A stretch of 64,000 nt of DNA from CAWHYG01 sp963833505. Its GTDB lineage: Bacteria > Eisenbacteria > RBG-16-71-46 > CAIMUX01. The position numbers and the translations under genes were made by a program. The notes under the pieces were generated by a model. That model saw only the letters and a list, made by a program, of their open reading frames with translations. It searched no databases and was not told the origin of the DNA. Location of the stretch: NCBI GenBank assembly GCA_963833505.1, contig CAWHYG010000007.1, positions 682,001 to 746,000 on the forward strand. The letters run 5' to 3'. This document shows positions 1-8,606 of the stretch, piece by piece. Position 1 is the stretch's first letter. Every line of letters begins with the position of its first letter.

Positions 1-197
1 GTCAGCCGCGCGGAGCTGCCGACGGCGTAAAGCACGACCTCGCCGGCTCCGGCGCTGACCGCGTCCGCGGCCACGACCTGGCGCCCGGTCGGGGCGAGCC
101 CTTCGCCCAGTTCGTCGACCAGGAGAAATCGGATCCCGGCCAGGTTCGGATCCTTACGGGTCGCGACCACGGTGCCGGCGACCCTGCCCAGCAGCAT
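1..197 (-). CDS. EutN/CcmL-family microcompartment vertex protein (partial)
   Basis: The frame reads MLLGRVAGTVVATRKDPNL from an ATG at 197 and stays open to the window edge, so about 65 N-terminal residues are seen and the C-terminus is missing. Seen: the G-x-V-x-G-T-V-V-A-T-x-K start followed by LLVDELGEG and AADAVSAGAGEVVL. This is the compact beta-barrel pattern of the EutN/CcmL/CsoS4 family, whose pentamers cap the vertices of bacterial microcompartments. Full members are about 85-100 residues, so roughly a third is lost. It lies 13 bp after a BMC-hexamer shell gene on the same strand, which supports the call. The enzymes that would tell which compartment this is lie outside the window. 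Confidence 0.85.
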   Translation of the reverse strand, partial: MLLGRVAGTVVATRKDPNLAGIRFLLVDELGEGLAPTGRQVVAADAVSAGAGEVVLYAVGSSARL

Positions 198-210
198 CGG
201 GCTCTCCCGC

Positions 211-513
211 TCAGGCTTTGCGCGGAGCGCCGGCCTTGGAGGCGGTCACCGGCAGGTTCTCGTCGACCCCCGGATGCGGCCTCGGGATCACATGCACGCT
301 GATGACCTCGCCCACCTTGCCAGCGGCGAGGCTGCCCGCCTCGGTCGCGGCTCGCACTGCGGCGACGTCTCCTCGGACCACCGCCGTGACGTATCCTCCG
401 CCGATCTTCTCGTAGCCGACCAGGGTGACCCGGGCGGCCTTGAGCATGGCGTCGGCCGCTTCGACCATGGCCACGAACCCGCGGGTTTCGATCAGGCCCA
501 GAGCTTCTTCCAT
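211..513 (-). CDS. BMC-domain shell hexamer protein (PduA/EutM type)
   Basis: A 100-residue protein, the normal size for a single-BMC-domain shell hexamer. It begins MEEALGLIETRGFVAMVEAA, the family's opening with the E-T-x-G-x-x-x-x-x-E-A-A signature. It continues with a pore-loop motif KIGGGYVT and VVRGDVAAVRAATEAG, then a short proline-rich tail. Such hexamers tile microcompartment facets and pass substrates through the central pore. The ATG has GGAGG-like sequence upstream, and the vertex-protein gene follows 13 bp downstream, so both are probably one operon entering from the 514-1221 gap. No encapsulation-peptide enzyme is in view, so the cargo pathway is unknown. Confidence 0.93.
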   Translation of the reverse strand: MEEALGLIETRGFVAMVEAADAMLKAARVTLVGYEKIGGGYVTAVVRGDVAAVRAATEAGSLAAGKVGEVISVHVIPRPHPGVDENLPVTASKAGAPRKA

Positions 514-1222
514 CGCGCGCCCTCCGTCCCTCGTTCCATGGGGATGCCGTGTCTCGCGGCAGGACCGTAACAGACCGCGGTGGTTCGCGAAAGCGGCAAT
601 CCGCGAGGGGCCCGCCCGGTGCCGGGGACTGTCCGGGTGGTGCAGAGGCCGCTTTGGGTTCCGCGAGGCGATGGCTGGACATCCCGCGGCACGTTGGCCG
701 GGTGACGGCGATCATCCGGGCGGCGCAGAAGCCGCAAACGTGAGGATCCCCCGCGTGGTGGGCGGCGCGAACGCGACCTCAACCTTTTGTTTCCGGTTGC
801 CAGGTTTGCGCGGAGCGCGCCGGCATCCCATCCTGCAGGGGATCCCGGTTCTTTCGGCCGCGGCCTCGCCGCGGTTTCTTGGATGATACGCGCAATCGCC
901 GTACCGATATATGGAATTTCTGAAATTGTCCGTGTGAGCGGAAAGTCTCCGCATCGTTTCCGGCACCCGAACTTGTTACGGTTTCAGACATTAGCGGACG
1001 TTGCTCCCGGACTACGAGAGCCCGCCGAGCTGCCTCGCGGGCCGACCCGGGGACGCGCAGGGGATCGCAAACCGGGTCGTTGCTCCCAGCTTTTGGGTGA
1101 ATCAACCCGATTCGTCTCCGGAATCTGATACCCGGCCAGCCAAGACGTGACCAGAATCAAGCGGACCACACTGCGATGGGCGAAAGGTCGGCCCGGTCGG
1201 AGTCGCCTTCGGACGAGGCGCG
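514..1222. other. Gap without a convincing gene; probable promoter region of the shell operon
   Basis: About 700 bp with no frame that looks coding: short overlapping frames have arginine-rich, shadow-like composition. The part from about 890 to 990 is strikingly AT-richer than its surroundings and holds an odd palindrome. The shell genes read leftward from this gap. The lipoprotein transcript from the right is stopped by a terminator at 1223-1267, so the shell genes probably have their own promoter here. An imperfect 21-bp direct repeat (632-652 and 715-735) also lies in it. Confidence 0.5.
915..927. promoter_or_regulatory. Possible operator: AATTTC-T-GAAATT palindrome
   Basis: A perfect 6-bp inverted repeat around one base sits inside the only AT-rich island upstream of the shell genes. 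It is about 400 bp from the nearest start codon, so a role as an operator or upstream activator site is only a guess. Confidence 0.25.
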
Positions 1223-1267
1223 AAACAAACGGGCCCGGCCAGCGGCTCGTAGAGCGCCGGCCGGGCC
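1223..1267 (-). terminator. Intrinsic terminator after the Ig-repeat lipoprotein gene
   Basis: On the minus strand GGCCCGGCC (1267-1259) pairs perfectly with GGCCGGGCC (1240-1232) around an 18-base loop. The transcript then reads CGTTTGTTTC, a T-rich run. It lies 24 bp after the lipoprotein stop codon and separates that gene from the shell operon. Confidence 0.75.
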
Positions 1268-1290
1268 GATCCGATGCTGAAGCCGATCGG

Positions 1291-4200
1291 TCAGTTCCCG
1301 ATCGTGATCGTCTTGCGCAGGATCATGTCGCCGCCGTATCCCGGATCCCTGTCCCGAACCTGCACGATCACCTGCCCGTCGGCCGCCGGCGCCACGTACT
1401 TGAGGCCGCCTGCGATCCCGTAGCCGTCGGTCACGCCCGTGGTGTCGACCGTACCCCCCGTCGCGCTGATGGAGAGCCGATGACCGCCCAGGCGATTGCC
1501 GAAGGCGTCCTCGACCAGGACCATGAAGAAGGTCAAGGAAGAGGGCGGGACGTTTCCAAGGTCGAAGCTCGAGTTCGTTCCGGAGGCCGCGCCGGTCAAC
1601 AAACGGACGTGAACGGTGGCGGTGGCCCCGCCGAGTCCCGCGGTGGCCGTGATGATGTCGGTGCCGCCGATGCCGTCGTCGGGGATGGTGTAGGAGTAGT
1701 CCTGGGTGAGCGGCATCGCCGTGTAGGTCGCCTTCGAGATGCTGGCGTTGCAGCCGTCGACCGTGGTCGTCTGGCCGGAAACCTGCCCGTAAAGCGCCGC
1801 ATAGTCGACCTCGGTTCCCTTGTGCATGAAGAGGCCGTTGCCGTCCAGCACGCTGACTTCGAGCGGCATCGTCGACTTGCCGTCGGCCGGCATCGAAACC
1901 AACCCCACCGGAACCACGAACTGCGCGGAGGCCGAAAGTCCCGAAGCGATGAAGCTGCTCTGCGCGACGAGCGCTCCTCCGTTCGTCTCGGCCAGGATGG
2001 TCACGATGCCGCACGGACCGGTGCTGAGCCAGGTGGCGGTGGCCACCCCCTTCCGGAACAGGGACGTGCCCTGGCCGTCCTCACCGACGACCATGCCGGT
2101 CGGGCTGCACGAAACGTGGACCGCCGTGCTGTCCCGGACCGGATTGTGATAGACGTCCCAGGCCAGGATCGCGACGCCGTTCTTCACACCCACGATGTTG
2201 CACGCGGTCACGTTGCAGGAATCGACTCCGACCGCCAGACTGGCCGGAGGACCGGCGGCGATGCCGACGCGCGCGCTCGACGTGACGGGAGTGGTCCCGC
2301 CCGCCTGCGCTTCGATCAGGACCGTTCCGGCCTTGGTGCCGCTCATGAGGTACACCTGGGCGCCGCCCATGGCGTCGGTATAGGCGGTCACGGTATCGCA
2401 CTGGCAGCTCGTGAAGTGCTCTCCGCCGCCCGGCCCGCTGTCGATCCGGAACACGATGGGCAGTCCGGCCCCGACGGCGTTCTGCGAGCAATCAAAACCC
2501 TGCACCTGGACCGCGGTCTGTTCATGGCCCCCGGTGCCCGCGACGGCGATTTCCGGATCGGCCGTGCGGAGCGTCAGCCGGCAGAGCTGCTGCGAGGACG
2601 GCGTCGTGAGCACGATGGAGGCCTGCTGCGAGAGGCCGTCGATCTGCGCGTGGATCCAGGTCGTTCCCGCCGCCAGTCCGGCCTTGTAGGTGAAGCTCCC
2701 GTGGCCGTCGGCTCCGGTCACGACCGAGGGATCGATCGTGCCGGCATCGACCGTCAGCGTCACGATCTTTCCGGCCAGCGGATTCCCGCCCGGATCAGTG
2801 ACGCCCACGATGCCGGTCGTCGCGCTCACCCCGTCCGCCGGAAGGCTCGCCGCCCCGAGCGACAGCGTCAGGTTTCCCGCGGGGGGCAGCGCCAGGAGCG
2901 TCACGACCGCGTTGGTCGCCCCTGCCGGCGTGGTCACGTGGATCGTCACCGGGCCGGGAGTCAGGCCGGCGCGGTAGGCGACCGTGGCCACGCCGTCCGG
3001 TCCGGTCACCGCCGTGGAGGCGATCGCGCCGATCGCGTCCCAGATCCCGTTGCGGTTCAGATCCTGGAAGGTATCGACGCCCGGCGTGAAGTACCCGTTT
3101 CCGTCGAGGTCCGTGAACGGCTCGCCGGCCGCGAACCGGACCAGGATTCCCTGAACCGACGCGCCCGAACCGTCCACGATCCTGACCGCCACGTTGGTCT
3201 CTGAAGTTCCATCAGCCAGAAGCTGGTTCGTCTGGGTGCTGACCGTCACCTGAGGCGTCAGAGCCACCGGAGCGTCGGTCGTGACCCCGTCGACCGCCGC
3301 GTGCACCCAGAACGCTCCCGTCGTGCGGCCGGCCACGTAGGTGAACGCGGCCCGCCCGTCGGCTCCGGTGACGGAGACCGAATCGATGGTCCCTTCCGCC
3401 GTCCAGAGCCCGTCGCCGTTGGCGTCGTCCAACAGCACGTCGACGCCGGGGGTGAAACGGCCGTCGCCGTCCCGGTCATCGAACCGCTCGCCGGCGCAGA
3501 GCCGAACCCGCTTGCCGGCGCGGGGATTGCCGTTCACGTCGGTGACGGTCACGGTGCCGGCCGTCGAGGTGGCTCCATCGGCCGGCAGGCTGCCGGCCGC
3601 AAGGCTCACGGCGAGCGAGCTGGCGGGCGGCGTCGTCACGAGCAGGATCGGCGCCTGGGCCGAGCCTCCGGTCGCCGTGGCCCGGATCGTGGCCGGACCG
3701 GCCGTCAGCCCGGCCTGATAGGCGACCGTGGCCGTGCCGTCGCTGCTCGTGGTCGCGACCGAGCTGATCGTGCCGATCGCGTCCCACTTTCCGTTGTGGT
3801 TGTCGTCCTGGAAGGTGTCGACGCCGGGCGTGTAGTAGCCATCCCCGTTCACGTCGGTGAAGGGCTCGCCCGCGACGAACTTCACCAGCACTCCGCCGAC
3901 CGGCGCCCCCGACCAGTCCTTGATCTTGACGGTGACCGGCCCCTGGGACACGCCGTCCGCGAGGATCTCGTGGAACTGCGGCGTCAGCGTGACCTGAAGC
4001 TGGAGCGTGTGCTGCTGGAGGATGACCTCCTTGGACCCGCCGCCGCCCGTGATGCGGAGATAGACCGGCCCCACCGTGGTGCCGGCGCGATAGACGAAAG
4101 TGGCGACGCCTTGCCCGTCCGTGATCACGGAGTCAGGGGCCGAGCCTTCCGATTCCCACAGGCCGTCTCCGTTCCGATCTCCGGTCGGGTCGACCTGATC

Positions 4201-4827
4201 GCTGCCGTCGAACCTCCCGTCGCCGTTCACGTCGATGAAGCGGTCTCCCGCAGCCAGCACGAGCTTGAGCGCGGCAACGGGCGTGCGAGACGTCCCTCGG
4301 ACCGCCCGGACCGTCACCACGAGCTGGGTGAGTCCGTCCGCAGGAATGCTGGTGACGCTGTCGGCGGTCGAGCAGATCAGGCTGATCCCGCTGCCGCTGC
4401 TCGATCCACCGCTGCCGTTGGTGACGTGCAGGACCGCGTACTTGATCGAGCTGGACGCGGTCACCTTGAGGGTGACCTGGCCCGTGTCGGAGTCGCTGGC
4501 GCGGAAGACCGTCCGGGCCCATCCTTCTACGTCGGTCAGGCATTCCGCCTTCGAGAACGTCCCGCCGGTCTGCTCCAGCATGCGTCCGAAGGTCACCTGG
4601 AGTCCCTGGACCGGTGTCCCCGGATCCGCGCCCTCCACCACACAAGCGCCGATCGAGACGGAATCCCCCGGCGCGAGCACGGTCTTGTCCACCTGCAAGA
4701 CGGAGATGCGCGCTTCAGAGGTGGCAGCCGGCTGCACCGGCTTTTCCTTCTGGCAGCCGCCCGCGAAAGCCAAGAACACACCGAGAACGACAGGGACCCA
4801 GCGCCGAAGCCGCCCTACCGATGCCAC
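1291..4827 (-). CDS. Giant lipoprotein with tandem Ig-like (Big_1-type) domains and calcium-loop-like inserts
   Basis: A 1178-residue protein started by GTG with GGGAGGT six bases upstream. The N-terminus has basic residues, a hydrophobic stretch and a relaxed lipobox ending FAGGC (Cys about 25), so it is probably a lipid-anchored surface or periplasmic protein. The rest is repeated beta-sandwich domains of the invasin/Big_1 kind, recognised by recurring D-G-x-[SG]-x-A-T-[FV]-x-Y-x-A-G and LPADG strings. Four domains carry the same insert: AGE/RF followed by D-x-[ND]-G-[DN]-G ... G-x-D ... D-x-N-x-[DN]-G-x-W. This resembles dockerin or EF-hand calcium loops. Cysteines cluster in the C-terminal half. 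Likely an adhesin or stalk-like surface protein; the ligand is unknown. It is monocistronic, with its own terminator downstream. Confidence 0.85.
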   Translation of the reverse strand: MASVGRLRRWVPVVLGVFLAFAGGCQKEKPVQPAATSEARISVLQVDKTVLAPGDSVSIGACVVEGADPGTPVQGLQVTFGRMLEQTGGTFSKAECLTDVEGWARTVFRASDSDTGQVTLKVTASSSIKYAVLHVTNGSGGSSSGSGISLICSTADSVTSIPADGLTQLVVTVRAVRGTSRTPVAALKLVLAAGDRFIDVNGDGRFDGSDQVDPTGDRNGDGLWESEGSAPDSVITDGQGVATFVYRAGTTVGPVYLRITGGGGSKEVILQQHTLQLQVTLTPQFHEILADGVSQGPVTVKIKDWSGAPVGGVLVKFVAGEPFTDVNGDGYYTPGVDTFQDDNHNGKWDAIGTISSVATTSSDGTATVAYQAGLTAGPATIRATATGGSAQAPILLVTTPPASSLAVSLAAGSLPADGATSTAGTVTVTDVNGNPRAGKRVRLCAGERFDDRDGDGRFTPGVDVLLDDANGDGLWTAEGTIDSVSVTGADGRAAFTYVAGRTTGAFWVHAAVDGVTTDAPVALTPQVTVSTQTNQLLADGTSETNVAVRIVDGSGASVQGILVRFAAGEPFTDLDGNGYFTPGVDTFQDLNRNGIWDAIGAIASTAVTGPDGVATVAYRAGLTPGPVTIHVTTPAGATNAVVTLLALPPAGNLTLSLGAASLPADGVSATTGIVGVTDPGGNPLAGKIVTLTVDAGTIDPSVVTGADGHGSFTYKAGLAAGTTWIHAQIDGLSQQASIVLTTPSSQQLCRLTLRTADPEIAVAGTGGHEQTAVQVQGFDCSQNAVGAGLPIVFRIDSGPGGGEHFTSCQCDTVTAYTDAMGGAQVYLMSGTKAGTVLIEAQAGGTTPVTSSARVGIAAGPPASLAVGVDSCNVTACNIVGVKNGVAILAWDVYHNPVRDSTAVHVSCSPTGMVVGEDGQGTSLFRKGVATATWLSTGPCGIVTILAETNGGALVAQSSFIASGLSASAQFVVPVGLVSMPADGKSTMPLEVSVLDGNGLFMHKGTEVDYAALYGQVSGQTTTVDGCNASISKATYTAMPLTQDYSYTIPDDGIGGTDIITATAGLGGATATVHVRLLTGAASGTNSSFDLGNVPPSSLTFFMVLVEDAFGNRLGGHRLSISATGGTVDTTGVTDGYGIAGGLKYVAPAADGQVIVQVRDRDPGYGGDMILRKTITIGN

Positions 4828-5208
4828 GGCAGACCTCCCGGGGTTGGCCGAACCTCGAAAGAACCTTGAAACGTCGGTTCAACCCCTTGAATTCCAACAA
4901 GCTCTAGAAATGCGTCGCGATGGCGGCCGGCTGCGGAGGCCGGCAGTGCCCCGTCTTGTTTTCGTCAGGAATTCACTGGCTCTGTAGGGCAAACGAGGCT
5001 GCTGGGCTGAGACCGACCCTGCGAGAGGGCGGCGGGGCGCCGGACTTTGCGAGACCGGCGCGGCTGCGGGGTCGGCCGAAGAGTCGGTCGGGGCCCATCC
5101 GACCCGACGGCGCGCTCTGGAGTCAACCCATGCGACTTCGGCCCAGTGGCGCTTGCTGAAACCGGGAGGACGAGGACTGGACTGCGCGCACGCCGTGAGG
5201 CGCGGCGA
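4828..5208. other. Gap between cold-shock gene and lipoprotein gene
   Basis: About 380 bp with no credible gene. It should hold the 3' end of the cold-shock transcript and the promoter of the lipoprotein gene. Near 4870-4920 the sequence is AT-richer, but I could not place a convincing -35/-10 pair or a T-tailed hairpin. Confidence 0.4.
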
Positions 5209-5418
5209 TCAGACGGCTGTCTTTCGGACCATCGTAGCCTGAGCCCCCTTGGGGCCCGCCGTGACTTCGAACTCGACCGTCTGGCCTTCCTTCAGGGTGC
5301 GGAAACCGTTTCCTTCAATCGCGGAGTAGTGGACGAAGACGTCGTCTTCGCCTTCTCGTTCGATGAATCCGTACCCTTTGCTCTCGTTGAACCATTTGAC
5401 GCGACCTTTGAGCGGCAT
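5209..5418 (-). CDS. Cold-shock protein (CspA family)
   Basis: A 69-residue single-domain cold-shock protein, the usual size. RNP1 is seen as KGYGFIE (about residues 14-20) and RNP2 as VFVHYSAI (27-34). GPKGAQATMV at the end is the usual last strand. It binds single-stranded RNA/DNA and melts mRNA structure. ATG start with GGAGGTCGTCG just upstream. It lies 123 bp after the biotin/lipoyl-fold-like gene and is probably transcribed from its own promoter, because a leader with a small hairpin precedes it. Confidence 0.95.
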   Translation of the reverse strand: MPLKGRVKWFNESKGYGFIEREGEDDVFVHYSAIEGNGFRTLKEGQTVEFEVTAGPKGAQATMVRKTAV

Positions 5419-5444
5419 CGACGACCTCCGAGCCAGCCCCTGCG

Positions 5445-5465
5445 GGATCTACCGGCGGCAGATCC
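5445..5465 (-). promoter_or_regulatory. Small leader hairpin ahead of the cold-shock gene
   Basis: GGATCT and AGATCC pair around a 9-base loop 27 bp upstream of the cold-shock start codon. Cold-shock mRNAs often have structured leaders, so this could be a thermosensitive element, but a 6-bp stem is weak evidence. Confidence 0.25.
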
Positions 5466-5541
5466 ACCCGAACTCATCCGGTTGGGACGCAGAAAAGTTA
5501 CTCAGTCGATGGGCCCCAGAGCAACGGAATTCCGGCCGAAT

Positions 5542-6666
5542 TCAACCTTCGATCATCTCGACGTTCGCCCGAGGCAGAATCTCCTCCGTGCCGTCCACGA
5601 ATCGGACCTTGAGCACCCGCACCTTGGCCTCGGTCTCGAGCATCTGGAGCTCCGGAGGCAGGTCGATGACGTCCCCCAAGGCGCCGAAGTGCGGCATCCG
5701 GATGACCCGGACCGGGCTGCCGATGGTCAGCCCGACGTTCTCGGCGACGCCGAAACTGACCGTGGCCGGGACGTCGGTCAGCGGCACCACGATCTCCGGC
5801 CGCATCACCCCCGCGCGGATCTGGGTCGCGCCGTTTACCGAGGTCCGCCTCCCCTGCAGCTTCGTCAGGAGATCGAACGTCTTCTTGGCCATCGCCATCC
5901 TGCCGAACCCTTCGGTCACGACCAGCGTGATTCCCAAGGTCTCATGCCCGGTGATGGCCACTCCCAGGTCGTAGCCCAGAAGCTCCCGCAGGACCTGCGC
6001 GTCGATTCCGCCCACCACGACGGCCTTCGCGCCCACGGCCCGGGCCCGGTTGATCGCGGCCATGTCGATGCGGGAACCGCCGACCAGGACCTTGCCCGCA
6101 TGGCTCTCCCGGATCAGGTCGGGAGTCAGCTCGCGGTCGGCCGAGTCCACCACCACTTCGAGCACCCCCTCGATCTCGCCCCCCACGCCGAAGATGCCCT
6201 GGATGAACGCCCCGTCGGTTTCGACCACGACGCCTTCGCCCGGCAGGACCTCGGTGACGAGGCCGTCGATGTAGGCGTCCACCTGCACCGGGATCGGCGG
6301 CTCGCGCACGATGATCTGGCCGGTGATCGTGGAGATGCTCTCGATCTTGCCGGTGCAGGGGCTCTTGCAATGGCTCTTGAACATCCCGAAGAAGCTCTTG
6401 GAGGTGGCGATGATCTCGTCCGCCTGCACCGACTCGCCTTCCTTCTTGAGCATGAACTCCATGAGGTCCTGCTGGTGCACGCCCAGGATGGAGGCGGCCT
6501 TGACCGGCTGGACGTTGCCGGGCAGCTCGGTTCGGGCCACCACCGTCTCGGCCTTGACCCGATCCCCCTTCTTCGCCAGGACGTCCCCCTTGAGCGGCAG
6601 GCGCCTGGTCTTGACCACCCGCGTGCGCTCGGTCACCCGCAATCCCGGTGTATAGGCATGAGCCAC
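5542..6666 (-). CDS. Conserved protein with biotin/lipoyl-like (barrel-sandwich) N-terminus, partner of the GlmL-type gene
   Basis: A 374-residue soluble protein with GTG start behind GAGGAGGTGGAACC. I do not recognise an assigned function. Residues about 20-120 contain KGDVLAKKGDRVKAETVVA and a second half CTGKIESIS ... GQIIVREPP. This duplicated turn pattern (KG-D-x-V-x-x-G, G-x-I-x-x-I) is typical of barrel-sandwich hybrid domains as in biotinyl/lipoyl or RnfC-like proteins, but there is no M-K-M or D-K-A modification lysine. A glycine/valine-rich middle (GGEIEGVLEVVVDSADREL) and a C-terminal beta-rich part ending VDGTEEILPRANVEMIEG follow. It is 90 bp after the GlmL-type gene, so the two probably work together. 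Confidence 0.6.
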   Translation of the reverse strand: MAHAYTPGLRVTERTRVVKTRRLPLKGDVLAKKGDRVKAETVVARTELPGNVQPVKAASILGVHQQDLMEFMLKKEGESVQADEIIATSKSFFGMFKSHCKSPCTGKIESISTITGQIIVREPPIPVQVDAYIDGLVTEVLPGEGVVVETDGAFIQGIFGVGGEIEGVLEVVVDSADRELTPDLIRESHAGKVLVGGSRIDMAAINRARAVGAKAVVVGGIDAQVLRELLGYDLGVAITGHETLGITLVVTEGFGRMAMAKKTFDLLTKLQGRRTSVNGATQIRAGVMRPEIVVPLTDVPATVSFGVAENVGLTIGSPVRVIRMPHFGALGDVIDLPPELQMLETEAKVRVLKVRFVDGTEEILPRANVEMIEG

Positions 6667-6756
6667 GGTTCCACCTCCTCATCAGCGGCCCCTCTCGGCC
6701 GGCGGAGCGTCGCACAGATCGAAAATCGGTCCCGGCCCATGGCCGGGCGGAGCGGC

Positions 6757-8583
6757 TCAGAGATCGAGAGCCTTCGCCGGATACGCATCCAGCGCCTTCG
6801 CCCATTCCCGCAGCTTGCGGATCCTCTGCGTGGCGTCCTCCGGCAGCGCAAAAGGCTGCCGGCCCCGGCAATCCAGGATGATGCCGCAGATGCCGCCCGC
6901 CAGCGTCGCCTTCGTGCTTCGGCCGAATCCGGCGCCGAGGTCGAAGTCCGACGCCGGCTCCAGGGTCGCCTCCGCCGTCTGTCCCGGGTCCAACGGAATC
7001 CGCACGATCGAGCCGTAGGGAACCTCGTATTCCTTCAGGCCCGACGGCAGCTTGATCCCGGCCTTGAGGCACTTCTGCCCTTCCTTGGCCGGCTTCCCCT
7101 TGCCCACCGGCATGACCGCGGCGCCAAGACGGATCAGGCAGTCCGCCACGAAGACGTCGGTCGCCGCCTTCTGATCCACCTCGGCCAGCACGCCGAGCTG
7201 AGGCATCATGAAGATCGAATCCACCGCCAGCTCGGTGACGTACTCCGGCAGGAAGGAATCGAGCATCATCCAGGCCGATTGCACGCGCCGCGGCGCGTGG
7301 GAAAGCACGCCCCCCGATCCGACCAGGAGATTCAAATGTTTGAGATCGATCAGGGTCTCGCCCGAGGCGGTCTGCTCGAAGGTGTCGGAGATCGTCCTCT
7401 CCTGCTGCACTCCCTTCAGCCCGACGGCCAGGCTCTTGTGCTGGACGAACGCGAGCCGGAGCGCTTCGCGCGCGATGGCCTGCTCGATGATCAGCTCCTC
7501 CAGGGTCGAGGGGATCGTCGTCGGCCGGATCATCTTGTTCTTGATCCGGTTCCGGAGGTCGGCCTCGTCGATGGTAAAGGGAACCCAGCGCATGATGTTG
7601 GCGAGCCCGGCCTCGGCCAGGACGTTCGAGACCGAGTAGGACATGCCGAGATTGGCGCTGACGGTGCGGTTGAAGACGGTCTGGAACACGCTGAAGACGT
7701 CGGTGGTGGCGCCGCCGATGTCCACGCCCACCACCTGGATCCCCTCGCGCTTGGCGATCGTCTCGATGATGCTCCCCACTGCGGCCGGCGTCGGCATGAT
7801 CGGCTCGGGAGACCAGCTCATGAGCTTCTTGTAGCCCGGCGCGTGCGCCATGACGTGCTCCATGAACTGATCGTGGATCTTGTGGCGCGCCGGCATCAGG
7901 TTCTCCCGCTCCATCACCGGCCGGATGTTCTCGGTCACGACCAGGGCGGTCTTGCCGCCCAGGGTGGCTTTGACCTCTTCGATCGCCTCCTTGTTGCCGG
8001 CGTAGATCACCGGCAGCTCGTACCCGGTGCCGAGCCGGGCCTTGGGATCGGCCGCGGCGATGATCTCGGCCAGCTCGACCACGTGGGTCTTGGCGCCGCC
8101 GTCGATCCCACCCGACAGCAAAATCATGTCGGGACGGAGGTCGCGGATCCGGCGGATCTTCTCGTGCGGCAGCCGCCCGTCGTTGCTGGCCACGATGTCC
8201 ATGACGATGGCGCCGGCGCCCAGGGCGGCGCGCTCGGCGCTTTCCCCGGTCATCGACTTCACCACGCCCGTGACCATCATCTGGAGGCCGCCACCCGCGC
8301 TCGAGGTGGACAGGTAGATGTCCACACCCTCCTTGCCGTTCTGGGGCGTGATGATCCGCTCGCCGTCCAGGATCTTCCGGCCGGCCAGCTCCTCCACCTC
8401 CATGATGGCGTTCAGGACGCCCTTGGTGACGTCCTCGAACGGCGCCTCCACCGTGGTGGGCGCCTCTCCGCGAACCACCAGCCGGTAGGTGTCGCCCTGC
8501 TTCTCGATCAGGATCGCCTTGGTCGTGGTCGATCCACAGTCGGTCGCCAGGATCGATTTCAGCTCCCGCTCGCCTCCGCCCAT
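6757..8583 (-). CDS. GlmL/MutL-family ATPase (glutamate mutase accessory type)
   Basis: About 608 residues from the ATG at 8583; a GTG at 8610 overlapping the previous stop (GTGA) is the alternative. The start LATDCGSTTTKAILIE is the phosphate-1 motif of the actin-like ASKHA ATPase fold, and VGVDIGGATTDVFSV near residue 290 is a second nucleotide-binding motif. LLSGGIDGGAKTHVVELAE and TENIRPVMERENL are typical of the GlmL family named for the gene between the glutamate mutase subunits. Family members are thought to reactivate or assist B12-dependent aminomutases. No mutase subunit is in the window, so its client is unknown. It follows the glycine cleavage genes through two small membrane-associated genes. 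Confidence 0.85.
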   Translation of the reverse strand: MGGGERELKSILATDCGSTTTKAILIEKQGDTYRLVVRGEAPTTVEAPFEDVTKGVLNAIMEVEELAGRKILDGERIITPQNGKEGVDIYLSTSSAGGGLQMMVTGVVKSMTGESAERAALGAGAIVMDIVASNDGRLPHEKIRRIRDLRPDMILLSGGIDGGAKTHVVELAEIIAAADPKARLGTGYELPVIYAGNKEAIEEVKATLGGKTALVVTENIRPVMERENLMPARHKIHDQFMEHVMAHAPGYKKLMSWSPEPIMPTPAAVGSIIETIAKREGIQVVGVDIGGATTDVFSVFQTVFNRTVSANLGMSYSVSNVLAEAGLANIMRWVPFTIDEADLRNRIKNKMIRPTTIPSTLEELIIEQAIAREALRLAFVQHKSLAVGLKGVQQERTISDTFEQTASGETLIDLKHLNLLVGSGGVLSHAPRRVQSAWMMLDSFLPEYVTELAVDSIFMMPQLGVLAEVDQKAATDVFVADCLIRLGAAVMPVGKGKPAKEGQKCLKAGIKLPSGLKEYEVPYGSIVRIPLDPGQTAEATLEPASDFDLGAGFGRSTKATLAGGICGIILDCRGRQPFALPEDATQRIRKLREWAKALDAYPAKALDL

Positions 8584-8606
8584 GAAACCCCCAAGTCCTT
8601 CTCTCG

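Noticed and set aside
712..966. Short minus-strand frame of 84 residues in the first gap
   Set aside because: Composition is Arg/Pro/Ala-rich with no ribosome site and no motif; it crosses the AT-rich regulatory island.
5003..5050. TPP riboswitch-like string (GGCTGAGA ... ACCC)
   Set aside because: The second conserved arm (CTGATCTGG-like) is absent downstream on the plus strand, and no thiamine gene follows; the next genes read the other way.
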